Source: Kribbella steppae
GTDB lineage: Bacteria > Actinomycetota > Actinomycetes > Propionibacteriales > Kribbellaceae
Assembly: GCF_004342025.1 (NCBI RefSeq)
Contig: NZ_SLWN01000016.1
Span: 124,001-188,000 of the forward strand
Length of the DNA stretch: 64,000 nucleotides
Direction of reading: 5' to 3'
Below are positions 31,616-40,853 of this stretch, one piece after another; the first letter of the stretch is position 1; each line of letters starts with the position of its first letter. The translations under genes were made by a program, and so were the position numbers. Below the pieces are notes generated by a model. It did no database searches and was not told where the DNA came from. It saw only the letters and a list, made by a program, of their open reading frames with translations.

Positions 31616-32398
31616 TCAGAGGGCGCGGGCGGTGTAGCGGCCGTCTTCCTGCTTGAGCGAGAGGGCCAGGTCGAACGTCTCGCTGAGGCTTTCGGAGGTG
31701 AGGGCCTCGTCGATCGGGCCGGCCGAGACGATGCGGCCACGCTTCAGCAGCAGGGCGTGGGTGAAGCCGGGCGGGACTTCCTCGACGTGGTGGGTGACGA
31801 GGACCATCGCCGGTGCACCGGCCGCGGTCGCGATCGAGCTGAGTGAGCGAACCAACTGCTCGCGACCGGTGAGATCGAGGCCGGCCGCGGGCTCGTCCAT
31901 CAGCATCAGCTCGGGGTCGGTCATCAGCGCGCGGGCGATCTGGACGCGCTTGCGCTCGCCCTCGGACAAGGTGCCGAACGTCCGGTCGCCGAGGTGTCCG
32001 ATACCCAGCTCCGTCAGCAGCTCCTTGGCCCGCTGGTGGTCCAGTTCGTCGTACTCCTCCCGCCAGCGACCGAGTACGGCGTACGACGCGGAGACCACGA
32101 CGTCCGACACGCGTTCGCCGCGGGGAAGCCGGTCCGCGAGAGCGGCACTGGTCAGTCCGATCCGCGGCCGCAGCTCGAACACGTCGACCGCACCGAGCAC
32201 CTCGCCGAGCAGTCCGGCGACACCGGAGGTCGGGTGGATCTGTGCCGCGAGGATCTGCAGCAGCGTCGTCTTGCCGGCGCCGTTCGGGCCGATCACCACC
32301 CACCGGTCGGCCTCGTCGACGGTCCAGTCGATCCCGTCGAGCAGCAGCGCCCCACCACGAACGATCGACACCCCGGCCAGCTCCACCACTGCAGTCAT
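31616..32398 (-). CDS. ABC transporter ATP-binding protein (ModF/YlmA-like)
   Basis: ATPase of 260 residues with Walker A GPNGAGKTTLL, a signature of the form LSEGERKRVQIARAL and Walker B LMLMDEPAAGLDL, then the H-loop VTHHVEEVP. The degenerate LSEGE signature and the length resemble the ModF/YlmA branch that is encoded without a permease. No permease gene is next to it. The ATG at 32398 is chosen; the frame extends two codons to a TTG. Divergent from the hypothetical gene at 32486. Confidence 0.88.
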   Translation of the reverse strand: MTAVVELAGVSIVRGGALLLDGIDWTVDEADRWVVIGPNGAGKTTLLQILAAQIHPTSGVAGLLGEVLGAVDVFELRPRIGLTSAALADRLPRGERVSDVVVSASYAVLGRWREEYDELDHQRAKELLTELGIGHLGDRTFGTLSEGERKRVQIARALMTDPELMLMDEPAAGLDLTGREQLVRSLSSIATAAGAPAMVLVTHHVEEVPPGFTHALLLKRGRIVSAGPIDEALTSESLSETFDLALSLKQEDGRYTARAL

Positions 32399-32485
32399 GC
32401 CCAAAACCTACGGGGTCGCTCGCCCACAGCCGCGCGCGGCCTGCTGATGTCGTGCGGCGACCAGCGTGGTGGGAGACTGGCGGGC

Positions 32486-33220
32486 GTGTTGACGACCTCC
32501 GCCTCGCTTCGGTTCACCGTGTGGACCAACGCGATGCTGACCGGATCCTGTGACCCGGACACCGCTGCCCTGAAGATCCTCGGCGACGATGTCGGGCACC
32601 ATGTCGCCGGCTTGGCCGCGCATCCGGCGCCGGCGACGCTGCCGGTCGCACTCAATCTGTTACGCGCGGCGGGCGCGAAGGAGGCCCATCTCGCCCTGCC
32701 GGTTCCGGGCGATCCGATCGGACTGGCCGGGCCGCCGACCTTCAACGAGGCCGCGCTCGAAACGGGTGAGGCCGTCGTCCTGACGGGCGCCGAGGTCGGG
32801 CTCGTTCCGGCGTACGTCGGTCCGGCCGTGCAGTGGACCGTGATGGCGGCGACGAGTCCGCCGCCGGCCGACATCGGTGAGGCGGACCGTGGCCTGCGGC
32901 TGGCGTTGATCGAGGCGGCCGAGTCGCTCGCGGCCCTGGACGTCGCGCGGTGGAAGCCGGAGATCGCGGACGCACTGATCGACATCCGCAAGATCGGCAG
33001 CGGACGCAACGACGACCTTGCTCCCGGCTACCAACCCCGCGCGGTGAAGACCGCCGCCACCGCTCGCCGGTGTCTCGCCATCGCCGATGCGGCGCTCGAG
33101 GACGACGGTGCCGCGGTCACCGGCGCCGAGGCCGACGCCCGCCGCCGTACGCTGACGGATCTGGCCGCCGCCGCCCGCCGCGCCCTCGTCGCGGCATGTG
33201 GACCGCCGGTTCACGACTGA
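32486..33220 (+). CDS. Conserved hypothetical protein upstream of serB
   Basis: Soluble protein of 244 residues without recognisable catalytic motifs. Segments LRFTVWTNAMLTGSCDPDTAALKIL and AAHPAPATLPVALNLLRAAGAKEAHLALPVPGDP open the N-terminal domain, and the C-terminal half is helical and alanine-rich. I recall similar actinobacterial proteins of unknown function. The GTG at 32486 has GGGAG about ten bases upstream; the open frame before it overlaps the divergent ATPase gene. It lies 27 bases before serB, so the two may be co-transcribed. Confidence 0.75.
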   Translation: MLTTSASLRFTVWTNAMLTGSCDPDTAALKILGDDVGHHVAGLAAHPAPATLPVALNLLRAAGAKEAHLALPVPGDPIGLAGPPTFNEAALETGEAVVLTGAEVGLVPAYVGPAVQWTVMAATSPPPADIGEADRGLRLALIEAAESLAALDVARWKPEIADALIDIRKIGSGRNDDLAPGYQPRAVKTAATARRCLAIADAALEDDGAAVTGAEADARRRTLTDLAAAARRALVAACGPPVHD

Positions 33221-33247
33221 ACTGGTTTAGGTACCGTTCGTGCTGCC

Positions 33248-34465
33248 ATGACTGGACAGGCTGAGCTCGAGACGACAACGCCCGATCGCCCGACGCTGCT
33301 GGTCACGTTGACCGGTACTGACCGCCCGGGCCTGACCTCCGCTGTGCTCTCGACGCTCGCCACCCGCGGGCTCGAGGTGATCGATGCCGAACAGGTGGTC
33401 CTCCGGGGTCGCCTGGTGCTCGGTGTGCTGGTGTCCGTGCCACGCGATCACAAGGACCTCAAAGAGGAACTGAAGGCGCTCGGGACGGTCCTCGACGTCG
33501 ACATCTCGGTGAAGAAGGGCATCGGCGACAACGAGCCCCGGCGCCAGGGCCGTAGCCAGGTGACGGTGATCGGTCACCCGCTGACCGCCGCCGGGCTGGC
33601 CGCCATCGCCGGCCGGATCGCCGACACCGGCGCGAACATCGACCGGATCAGCCGGATGGCGCGCTACCCGGTGACCGCGATGGAGATCGCGGTCTCGGGT
33701 GCCGATCCGGAGGCGCTGCGGACCGTGCTCGCCCTGGAGGGAGTGCGGCAGAAACTGGACGTCGCCGTCCAGGCCGGCGGGCTGTACCGGCGGGCCAAGC
33801 GGCTGATCGTGATGGATGTCGACTCGACGCTGATCCAGGGCGAGGTCATCGAGATGCTCGCCGGGCACGCCGGCCGACTGGAAGAAGTTGCCGCGGTCAC
33901 CGAACAGGCGATGCGCGGCGAGCTCGACTTCGCCGAGTCCCTGCACCACCGGGTCGCCCAGCTGAAAGGTCTGCCCGAGTCCGCGCTGGACGAGGTGTAC
34001 CGCGCGATCGAGCTGGCGCCCGGCGCGCGCACCCTGGTGCGGACGCTGAAGCGGCTCGGGTACCAGTTCGCCATCGTCAGCGGCGGCTTCAGCCAGATCA
34101 CCGACAAGCTGGCCGCCGACCTCGGCATCGACTACGCCACGGCGAACGAACTGGAGATCGTCGACGGCAAGCTCACCGGCCGGGTGATCGGCGACATCGT
34201 CGACCGGGCCGGCAAGGCGGTCGCGCTGCGCCGGTTCGCGGCGAAGTCCGGTACGCCGCTGTCCCAGACGGTCGCGATCGGTGACGGCGCCAACGACCTC
34301 GACATGCTCGCGGCGGCTGGGCTCGGGGTCGCCTTCAACGCCAAGCCGGTCGTCCAGGCGGCGGCCGACACGCATCTGAGTCACCCCTACCTGGACACGA
34401 TCCTGTACCTGCTGGGCATCAGCCGCGAGGAAGTGGAAGCCGCCGACGCGGACAATCCGACCTGA
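33248..34465 (+). CDS. serB: Phosphoserine phosphatase with ACT domains
   Basis: Catalyses the last step of serine synthesis. Residues about 15-175 carry two ACT-like regulatory domains (LLVTLTGTDRPGLTSAVLSTLATRGLEVIDAEQ and a second TAAGLAAIAGRIADTGANIDRISRM). The HAD phosphatase domain follows with motif I VMDVDSTLIQGEVIEMLA (nucleophile Asp near residue 190), motif II IVSGGFSQITDKLA and motif III/IV GDGANDLDMLAAAGLGVAF. Length (405) fits the actinobacterial SerB type. A CGCGGG/CCCGCG hairpin at 34471-34488 may end the transcript. Confidence 0.95.
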   Translation: MTGQAELETTTPDRPTLLVTLTGTDRPGLTSAVLSTLATRGLEVIDAEQVVLRGRLVLGVLVSVPRDHKDLKEELKALGTVLDVDISVKKGIGDNEPRRQGRSQVTVIGHPLTAAGLAAIAGRIADTGANIDRISRMARYPVTAMEIAVSGADPEALRTVLALEGVRQKLDVAVQAGGLYRRAKRLIVMDVDSTLIQGEVIEMLAGHAGRLEEVAAVTEQAMRGELDFAESLHHRVAQLKGLPESALDEVYRAIELAPGARTLVRTLKRLGYQFAIVSGGFSQITDKLAADLGIDYATANELEIVDGKLTGRVIGDIVDRAGKAVALRRFAAKSGTPLSQTVAIGDGANDLDMLAAAGLGVAFNAKPVVQAAADTHLSHPYLDTILYLLGISREEVEAADADNPT

Positions 34466-34470
34466 CCGTT

Positions 34471-34488
34471 CGCGGGATTTTCCCCGCG
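34471..34488 (+). terminator. Weak hairpin after serB
   Basis: CGCGGG and CCCGCG form a 6-bp stem with a T-rich 6-base loop, 5 bases after the serB stop. No T-run follows, so termination here is uncertain. Confidence 0.35.
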
Positions 34489-34507
34489 GGTGCGCCATGA
34501 TCGAGAC

Positions 34508-35401
34508 ATGCTGCCGCAGGGGTTCGCGAGCCGCTCCGCGACGATAGATGACGCCGACGCGATCTATCGGCTGATGGCCGCGGGCGAGATCCGGTGGCAC
34601 GGCCGGGCCGAGGTCGCGGCGGACGCGGTCGCGGCGGATCTGCAGCGACCCGAGCTGGACCGTGAGCGCGACACGCTCCTCGTCGAGGCCGCCAACGGTG
34701 ACCTGGCCGGGTGGGCCTGGCTGCACCTGGCCAAACGCGCTCAGATCGACGTGCATCCGTCGTACTGGGGGCTCGGGATCGGAACCGCGCTGCTCGACTG
34801 GGCGGAAGGGCGGTCGCGCGAGGAAGGCAGCGAATGGCTGGCGCAGGCCGTGGACGACGCGGACAAGGCCGGGACCGACCTGCTGCGCTCGCGCGGCTAC
34901 GAGGTGCTCGCGACCAACTGGCTGCTGGAACGCCCGATCACGACCCCTGGACCGCGGAATGTGCCGGCCGGCGTCACGCTCAGCCGGTACGACGAGGCGA
35001 GGGCGCACGAGGTGTACGAGCTGATCGAGGGGGCGTTCTCCGAGTTCCAGCAGCGGCGGAAGTCGTACGACGAATGGTCGCGGCTGACCGTGGAGCGATC
35101 CACCTTCCGCCCGGACGCCTCAACGCTGGCGTACGCCGATGACGAGCTCATCGGAGCCGTGATCGCGCTCGACCTCCCGGAGACCGATGAGGGGTACGTC
35201 CAGCAGCTCGCCGTCCGCGCGGATCAGCGGGGCAACGGCGTGGCGCGGGCGATGCTCGACGACACCTGCGCCGAGTTCCACCGGCTCGGCCGGCGTGACT
35301 GCATCCTCTGGACGCATTCCGGGACCGGCGCCCTCGGCATGTACGAACGCCTCGGCATGCGGGTCCGGCGCAGTACGACGGTTTATCGCCGGACGCACTG
35401 A
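34508..35401 (+). CDS. Tandem GNAT acetyltransferase (mycothiol synthase-like)
   Basis: Protein of 297 residues with two GNAT domains. The N-terminal one (about 1-145) contains LHLAKRAQIDVHPSYWGLGIGTALLDWAEG, the C-terminal one (about 150-297) contains YVQQLAVRADQRGNGVARAMLDDTCAEFHRLGRRDCILWTHSGTGALGMYERLGM. The duplication and the LAVRADQRGNG acetyl-CoA loop resemble mycothiol synthase and its relatives, but the true MshD is not distinguishable from sequence alone here. ATG at 34508 is preferred over GTG at 34490. Confidence 0.85.
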   Translation: MLPQGFASRSATIDDADAIYRLMAAGEIRWHGRAEVAADAVAADLQRPELDRERDTLLVEAANGDLAGWAWLHLAKRAQIDVHPSYWGLGIGTALLDWAEGRSREEGSEWLAQAVDDADKAGTDLLRSRGYEVLATNWLLERPITTPGPRNVPAGVTLSRYDEARAHEVYELIEGAFSEFQQRRKSYDEWSRLTVERSTFRPDASTLAYADDELIGAVIALDLPETDEGYVQQLAVRADQRGNGVARAMLDDTCAEFHRLGRRDCILWTHSGTGALGMYERLGMRVRRSTTVYRRTH

Positions 35402-35421
35402 ACTCCGACCGTGACGAGCTG

Positions 35422-35450
35422 TTGACACCTAGCCATGAGAGCGCTCACAT
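35422..35450 (+). promoter_or_regulatory. Promoter with CelR/CebR-like operator before the glucanase gene
   Basis: TTGACA at 35422-35427 is followed after 17 bases by TCACAT as a possible -10. Overlapping it is ATGAGAGCGCTCACAT (35435-35450), a 16-bp palindrome with one mismatched pair. Its GAGCGCTC core is that of the actinobacterial cellulase operator TGGGAGCGCTCCCA bound by the LacI-family proteins CelR/CebR. The glucanase start is 27 bases below. Confidence 0.6.
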
Positions 35451-35477
35451 TGACCTCACCAATCCCTGGAGGTCGCT

Positions 35478-36857
35478 ATGCGTTCCCGCCCCTTGCTCAC
35501 CGCATTGCTTGCCCCACTTCTCGTCACCGGCGCCTTGGCCGTTGCGGCACAAGCCAGCGTGCCGCCGCCTCCGGCCGGCTGGACCACGGTCTGGAGTGAC
35601 GACTTCGACGGGCCCGGCAACACGCTGCCGTCGAGCGCCAACTGGATCATCGACACCGGCCACGGCTACCCGGGCGGCCCCGGGAACTGGGGTACCGGCG
35701 AGATCCAGAACTACACGAACAGCACCGACAACCTCGCTCTCGACGGCTCCGGAAACCTGCGCATCACGCCCCGCCGCGACGCGGCCGGCAACTGGACGTC
35801 GGCCCGGATCGAGACCCACAAGAGCGACTTCAAACCGCCCGCCGGCGGTGTCCTCGCGATCGAGAGCCGGATCCAGATGCCGAACGTCACCGGCAACGCG
35901 GCCCTCGGCTACTGGCCGGCGTTCTGGGCGCTCGGAGCGCCGTACCGCGGGAACTACTGGAACTGGCCGGGCATCGGCGAGTTCGACATCATGGAGAACG
36001 TCAACGGGATCAATTCCGTCTGGGCTGTCCTGCACTGTGGCGTGAATCCCGGCGGACCGTGCAACGAGACCAGCGGCCTCGGCGCCAGCCGTGCGTGCCC
36101 GGGCTCGAGTTGCCAGTCCGGGTTCCACACCTACCGATTCGAGTGGGACACGAGCATCTCGCCGAACCAGTTGCGCTGGTACGTCGACGGGCAGCAGTTC
36201 CACTCGATCAGCCAGGGCCAACTGCCTGCCGACACGTGGACGAACATGACCTCGCACGCCGGCTACTTCATCCTCCTGAACGTCGCCATCGGCGGCGCCT
36301 TCCCGGATGCCCTCAACGGACCGACGCCACGGCCTGAGACTGTCCCGGGTCATCCGATGGTCGTTGACTACGTTGCCGTCACATCCCGCGGCGGCGGCAC
36401 GACTCCGCCCACGACTCCCCCGCCCACCACGCCTCCGCCCGGCGGTGGCAGCGCCTACAGCACCGTGCAGGCCGAGACGTCCACCCAACGGTCCAGCATC
36501 GGCGTCGAGACCACCACGGACACCGGCGGCGGCCAGAACCTGATGCAGATCGGCAACGGCGACTGGGCGCTCTACCGCGGGCTCGACTTCGGCAGCACGG
36601 CCGCGACCCAGTTCATCGCCAGGGTCGCGTCCGGTGCGGCCGGTGGGGTCAGCGGGCTGGTCGAAGTACGCCTCGACAGTCGCTCGAACGCCCCGATCGG
36701 CAGCTTCGCCGTCGCCAACACCGGTGGCTGGCAGTCCTGGCGAACCGTCCCGGCCAACATCAGCGGCGTCACCGGCGTGCATGACGTCTACATCACCTTC
36801 ACCAGCGGCCAACCCGCTGACTTCGTCAACCTCAACTGGCTCACATTCGGTCACTGA
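35478..36857 (+). CDS. Secreted GH16 beta-glucanase with a CBM6-type module
   Basis: Extracellular enzyme of 459 residues. A Sec signal peptide (residues 1-28, AVAAQA end) is followed by a GH16 catalytic domain (about 35-305) with WSDDFDGPGN, NWGTGEIQNYTNSTDNL and the nucleophile/acid motif GEFDIMENV (Glu168, Asp170, Glu173). A Pro/Thr linker (about 308-323) leads to a carbohydrate-binding module of the CBM6 type (AYSTVQAETSTQRSSIGVETTTDTGGGQNLMQIGNGDWALYRGLDFG). Sequence type suggests beta-1,3-glucan (laminarin) cleavage. Monocistronic, under a CelR-like operator. Confidence 0.93.
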   Translation: MRSRPLLTALLAPLLVTGALAVAAQASVPPPPAGWTTVWSDDFDGPGNTLPSSANWIIDTGHGYPGGPGNWGTGEIQNYTNSTDNLALDGSGNLRITPRRDAAGNWTSARIETHKSDFKPPAGGVLAIESRIQMPNVTGNAALGYWPAFWALGAPYRGNYWNWPGIGEFDIMENVNGINSVWAVLHCGVNPGGPCNETSGLGASRACPGSSCQSGFHTYRFEWDTSISPNQLRWYVDGQQFHSISQGQLPADTWTNMTSHAGYFILLNVAIGGAFPDALNGPTPRPETVPGHPMVVDYVAVTSRGGGTTPPTTPPPTTPPPGGGSAYSTVQAETSTQRSSIGVETTTDTGGGQNLMQIGNGDWALYRGLDFGSTAATQFIARVASGAAGGVSGLVEVRLDSRSNAPIGSFAVANTGGWQSWRTVPANISGVTGVHDVYITFTSGQPADFVNLNWLTFGH

Positions 36858-36903
36858 CAACCCGATCCAGCGGTAACGGGTCGTCGCCACCTATCCTTCG
36901 GCT

Positions 36904-37983
36904 ATGTCTGAACAGCAGGGTGGGGTGAGCGGTGGGCCGGGGGCCCTGTTCGCCATCGGTGGGGCCGAGGACAAGCTGAAGAAGCGGACGGTGCTGCAGG
37001 AGTTCGTCGAGGCGGCGGGCGGGTCGAAGGCCCGGATCGTGGTCGTCCCGACCGCGTCCGCGCTCGGTCCGGATGTCGTCGACGTCTACCACGCGCTGTT
37101 CGCCGCCCTCGGAGCCGAGAGTGTCGTCGGCGTCCGCCCGGAGAACCGGGAGGACGCCGACGACCCGGCCTTCATCGAGCCGCTGCACAACGCCACCGGT
37201 GTCTTCATGACCGGCGGCAACCAGCTGAAGCTGGCCGGTGTCGTCACCGGTACGGCGTTCGGGCGAGCCGTCACCGCCGCCCACGCCCGCGGTGCCGCGG
37301 TCGGAGGTACGTCGGCCGGCGCGAGCATCCTGGCCGAGCACATGATCGCCTTCGGCCGGTCCGGCGCGACCCCGCGGCAGCGGATGAGCCAGTTGGCCGG
37401 TGGCCTCGGCCTGGTCCAGGGCGCGATCGTCGACCAGCACTTCGCCCAGCGGAACCGGTACGGCCGGCTGCTGTCGCTCGTCGCCCAGTCCCCCGGTCTG
37501 CTCGGCATCGGCGTGGACGAGGACACCGCGGCCGTCGTACGCGGGACTCATCTGGAGGTCGTCGGCCGTGGTGCGGTGACGATCTTCGACGGCAGCCGGA
37601 TCACGTCGAACGCACACCACGCCAAGCGGTCCGAGCCGATCCTGGCGTCGGGCGTCGTATTGCATGTGCTGCCCGCGACCGCGACGTTCGACCTGCAGGC
37701 GCGCGTCCTGCTGTCGTACGGGCCGCAGCCGCCGGCCGAGGAGATCGCCGAGATGCAGGCCGCGGAGGCGGATCTGCGCAAGCTGGCCAAGGAGATCGCC
37801 GCCGAGGGGGTGTCACCCAAGTACTACGCGGACCGTAAGCGGCGGGCGGGACGTCGGACGGCCACTGCGTCCAAACGGGCCACCGCGGCCGGGGAGTCCA
37901 GACCGGAGGCGACCGAGCCGATCACGGCCGGCGCCGAACTCGACACCCCCGACCGCACCCGACCAGACAGTGAGCCCGCATGA
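36904..37983 (+). CDS. cphB: Cyanophycinase
   Basis: Serine exopeptidase of the S51 family that breaks cyanophycin into beta-Asp-Arg dipeptides; 359 residues. The catalytic Ser is in GGTSAGASILAEHM (Ser near residue 138), with GVFMTGGNQLKLAGV before it and the VDQHFAQRNRYGRLLSLV segment after it. Compared with typical cyanophycinases (about 270 residues) it has a C-terminal charged tail of about 80 residues. Its stop overlaps cphA by 4 bases (ATGA), so synthesis and breakdown enzymes are made from the same mRNA. Confidence 0.93.
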   Translation: MSEQQGGVSGGPGALFAIGGAEDKLKKRTVLQEFVEAAGGSKARIVVVPTASALGPDVVDVYHALFAALGAESVVGVRPENREDADDPAFIEPLHNATGVFMTGGNQLKLAGVVTGTAFGRAVTAAHARGAAVGGTSAGASILAEHMIAFGRSGATPRQRMSQLAGGLGLVQGAIVDQHFAQRNRYGRLLSLVAQSPGLLGIGVDEDTAAVVRGTHLEVVGRGAVTIFDGSRITSNAHHAKRSEPILASGVVLHVLPATATFDLQARVLLSYGPQPPAEEIAEMQAAEADLRKLAKEIAAEGVSPKYYADRKRRAGRRTATASKRATAAGESRPEATEPITAGAELDTPDRTRPDSEPA

Positions 37984-40772
37984 CCGACACGCACGGCACC
38001 CCCAGCCCGGACCTGAAGATCATCGAGACCCGCGTGTACCGCGGGCCGAACATGTGGAGCTACGACCCGGCCATCCACCTCGTCGTCGATCTCGGTTCGC
38101 TGGAGAACTTCCCCTCGAACACCATCCCCGGCTTCTCCGAGCGGCTGCTCGAGGCCCTGCCCCGGCTCGACCAGCACCACTGTTCGCGGGGTCGCAGGGG
38201 CGGCTTCATCGAGCGCCTGCAGGAGGGCACCTGGCTCGGTCACATCGCCGAGCACGTCGCGCTGCAACTCCAGCAGGAGGCCGGCCACGACATGCGCCGC
38301 GGCAAGACCCGCCAGGTCAAGGGCGTGCCCGGCCGCTACAACATCGTCTACTCGTACGCCGACGAGGGTGTCGGCCTGGCCGCCGGTGAGCTGGCGATCC
38401 GGTTCGTGAACTACCTGGTCCAGCCGACGCCGGATTTCGACTTCACCACCGAGCTGGAGACGTTCATCAAGCGGGCCGAGCGGAGCGCCTTCGGCCCGTC
38501 GACCCAGGCGATCGTCGACGAGGCGGTCTCCCGCGACATCCCGTGGATCCGGCTGAACAAGGCCAGTCTGGTGCAGCTCGGCCAGGGTGTGCACGCCAAA
38601 CGGATCCGGGCCACGATGACGTCGGAGACCGGATCGATCGCGGTCGACGTGGCCGGCGACAAGGACCTGACCACCCGCCTGCTGGCGTCGGCCGGTCTGC
38701 CGGTACCCCGCTCGGACTCGGTCCGTACCGTCGAGGACGCGGTAACGGTCGCCAACAAGATCGGCTACCCGGTCGTGTGCAAGCCGCTCGACGGCAACCA
38801 CGGCCGAGGTGTGTGCCTGAACCTGCAGGACGCGGACGCCGTCCGCGAGGCGTTCCCGATCGCGGTCGAGCAGTCCCGTCGCGGCTGGGTGATCGTGGAG
38901 AACTTCGTCACCGGCAAGGACTATCGCTGCCTGATCATCAACGGCCGGATGGAAGCGATCGCCGAACGCGTGCCCGCGCACGTGGTCGGTGACGGCATCC
39001 ACACCGTGGCCGAGCTGGTCGACATCACCAACGCCGACCCGCGCCGCGGTGTCGGGCACGAGAAGATCCTGACCCGGATCACCATCAACAACGCCGCCCG
39101 CGAACTGGTCCGCAGCCAGGGGTTCGAGCTGGACGACGTACCGCCGGAAGACACCATGGTCAAGCTGACGCTGACCGGGAACATGTCCACCGGCGGCATC
39201 TCGATCGACCGGACCTTCGAGGCCCACCCGGAGAACGTCGAGATCGCCGAGGAGGCGGCCCGGATGATCGGGCTCGACATCGCCGGTATCGACTTCATCT
39301 GCCCGGACATCACCCAGCCGGTGCGCGAGACCGGCGGCGCGATCTGCGAGGTGAACGCGGCACCCGGCTTCCGGATGCACACCAACCCGACGATCGGCGA
39401 ACCGCAGTACATCGCCAAGCCGGTGGTCGACATGCTGTTCCCGCCGGGGGCGACCAGCCGGATCCCGATCGTCGCGGTGACCGGGACGAACGGCAAGACC
39501 ACCACCGCGCGGATGATCAGCCATGTCTTCAAGGGCATCGGTCGCAAGGTCGGGATGACGTCGACCGACGGCATCGTGATCGACGAGCGGCTGGTGATCC
39601 GGGCCGACGCGTCCGGGCCGAAGTCCGCCCGGATGGTCCTGCAGAACCCCCGGGTCGACTTCGCCGTCTTCGAGGTGGCCCGCGGTGGGATCCTGCGCGA
39701 GGGCCTCGGCTACGAACGCAACGACGTGGCTGTGGTTCTCAACATCCAGCCCGATCACCTCGGTCTGCGGGGTGTGGACACGCTCGAGCAATTGGCCGAT
39801 GTGAAGGCGGTGCTCGTCGAGGCGGTGCCGCGGACCGGGTACGCCGTACTGAACGCGGACGATCCGTTGGTGCGCAAGATGCGGCGGAAGTGTTCCGGCC
39901 AGGTGGTGTGGTTCAGCATGGCCGAGCCGGGCAGCGAGGTGCGCGACTACATCGAGGGCCACTGCCGGCGTGGTGGGCGGGCCGTCGTCCTGGAGCGCTC
40001 GGACCTGGGCGACATGATCGTGGTCAAGCACGGCCGCCGGTCGATGCAGCTGGCCTGGACACACTTGCTGCCGGCAACGTTCGGCGGGCGGGCGATGATG
40101 AACGTGCAGAACTCGATGGCCGCCGCGGCCGCCGCGTTCGCCGCCGGTGCGCCACTCCATGACATCCGGCAGGGCCTGCGGACGTTCAGTACGTCGTACT
40201 ACCTCTCCCCCGGCCGGTTGAACGAGATCGACGTTGACGGCCGGACGGTGATCGTCGACTACTGCCACAACGCGCCCGCGATGCGGATGCTCGGTGACTT
40301 CGTCGACCGGCTCGGCGAAAGCCTCAACGCGTCGTCGGAGCTCGGGCGACCGTCCCGGATCGGCGTGGTCGCGACCGCCGGCGACCGGCGTGACGACGAC
40401 ATGCGCGAGCTTGGTGAGGTCGCGGCTCAGCACTTCGACGTGGTCGTCGTCCGCGAGGACGTCCGGCTACGCGGCCGCAAGCGCGGTGAGTCGGCGGGGT
40501 TGGTCGAGGAGGGTGTCCGCGCCGCGATGGAGAACGGAGCGCGCTGCCGCCAGGTCGACATCGAGCTGGACGAGCTGGAAGCGGTCCGGCATGCGCTGGG
40601 CCGCTCCAACCGGGGTGATCTCGTCGTCCTGTGCGTCGACCAGCACCAGACGGTTCTCGCGGAGCTCGAGTCGGTCTCACACCTCGCCCAGGCCGGTGCC
40701 CGCTCGGGCGACGAGGGCGGCGATCCGGACTTCATCCAGCCTGATGACGACGGGGCCACGTCGGCAGAATGA
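37980..40772 (+). CDS. cphA: Cyanophycin synthetase
   Basis: Three-domain enzyme of 930 residues that polymerises Asp and Arg into cyanophycin. The N-terminal domain (about 1-160) includes RVYRGPNMWSYDPAIHLVVDLG. An ATP-grasp domain follows (about 215-470; GYPVVCKPLDGNHGRGVCLNL, then GGAICEVNAAPGFRMH). The Mur-ligase-like domain starts with the P-loop VAVTGTNGKTTTARMISHVF near residue 500 and contains VLNIQPDHLGLRGVDTLEQLADVKAVL. All expected elements are present. A Mur-ligase relative lacking the ATP-grasp lies at 44.9-46.6 kb. Confidence 0.95.
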   Translation: MTDTHGTPSPDLKIIETRVYRGPNMWSYDPAIHLVVDLGSLENFPSNTIPGFSERLLEALPRLDQHHCSRGRRGGFIERLQEGTWLGHIAEHVALQLQQEAGHDMRRGKTRQVKGVPGRYNIVYSYADEGVGLAAGELAIRFVNYLVQPTPDFDFTTELETFIKRAERSAFGPSTQAIVDEAVSRDIPWIRLNKASLVQLGQGVHAKRIRATMTSETGSIAVDVAGDKDLTTRLLASAGLPVPRSDSVRTVEDAVTVANKIGYPVVCKPLDGNHGRGVCLNLQDADAVREAFPIAVEQSRRGWVIVENFVTGKDYRCLIINGRMEAIAERVPAHVVGDGIHTVAELVDITNADPRRGVGHEKILTRITINNAARELVRSQGFELDDVPPEDTMVKLTLTGNMSTGGISIDRTFEAHPENVEIAEEAARMIGLDIAGIDFICPDITQPVRETGGAICEVNAAPGFRMHTNPTIGEPQYIAKPVVDMLFPPGATSRIPIVAVTGTNGKTTTARMISHVFKGIGRKVGMTSTDGIVIDERLVIRADASGPKSARMVLQNPRVDFAVFEVARGGILREGLGYERNDVAVVLNIQPDHLGLRGVDTLEQLADVKAVLVEAVPRTGYAVLNADDPLVRKMRRKCSGQVVWFSMAEPGSEVRDYIEGHCRRGGRAVVLERSDLGDMIVVKHGRRSMQLAWTHLLPATFGGRAMMNVQNSMAAAAAAFAAGAPLHDIRQGLRTFSTSYYLSPGRLNEIDVDGRTVIVDYCHNAPAMRMLGDFVDRLGESLNASSELGRPSRIGVVATAGDRRDDDMRELGEVAAQHFDVVVVREDVRLRGRKRGESAGLVEEGVRAAMENGARCRQVDIELDELEAVRHALGRSNRGDLVVLCVDQHQTVLAELESVSHLAQAGARSGDEGGDPDFIQPDDDGATSAE

Positions 40773-40853
40773 CGAACCTCTCGAGGTGATCGGGACACGG
40801 TCGGGATCGCCTGAGGCCGGAACTCACCTGGGGTCACGGTCGTTGGCCTGTCC

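Noticed and set aside
37824..40433. 869-codon open frame on the minus strand
   Set aside because: It is antisense to cphA and cphB, which have clear domains. Its predicted residues are Arg/His/Asp/Val-rich without family features, as expected from a GC-biased shadow frame.
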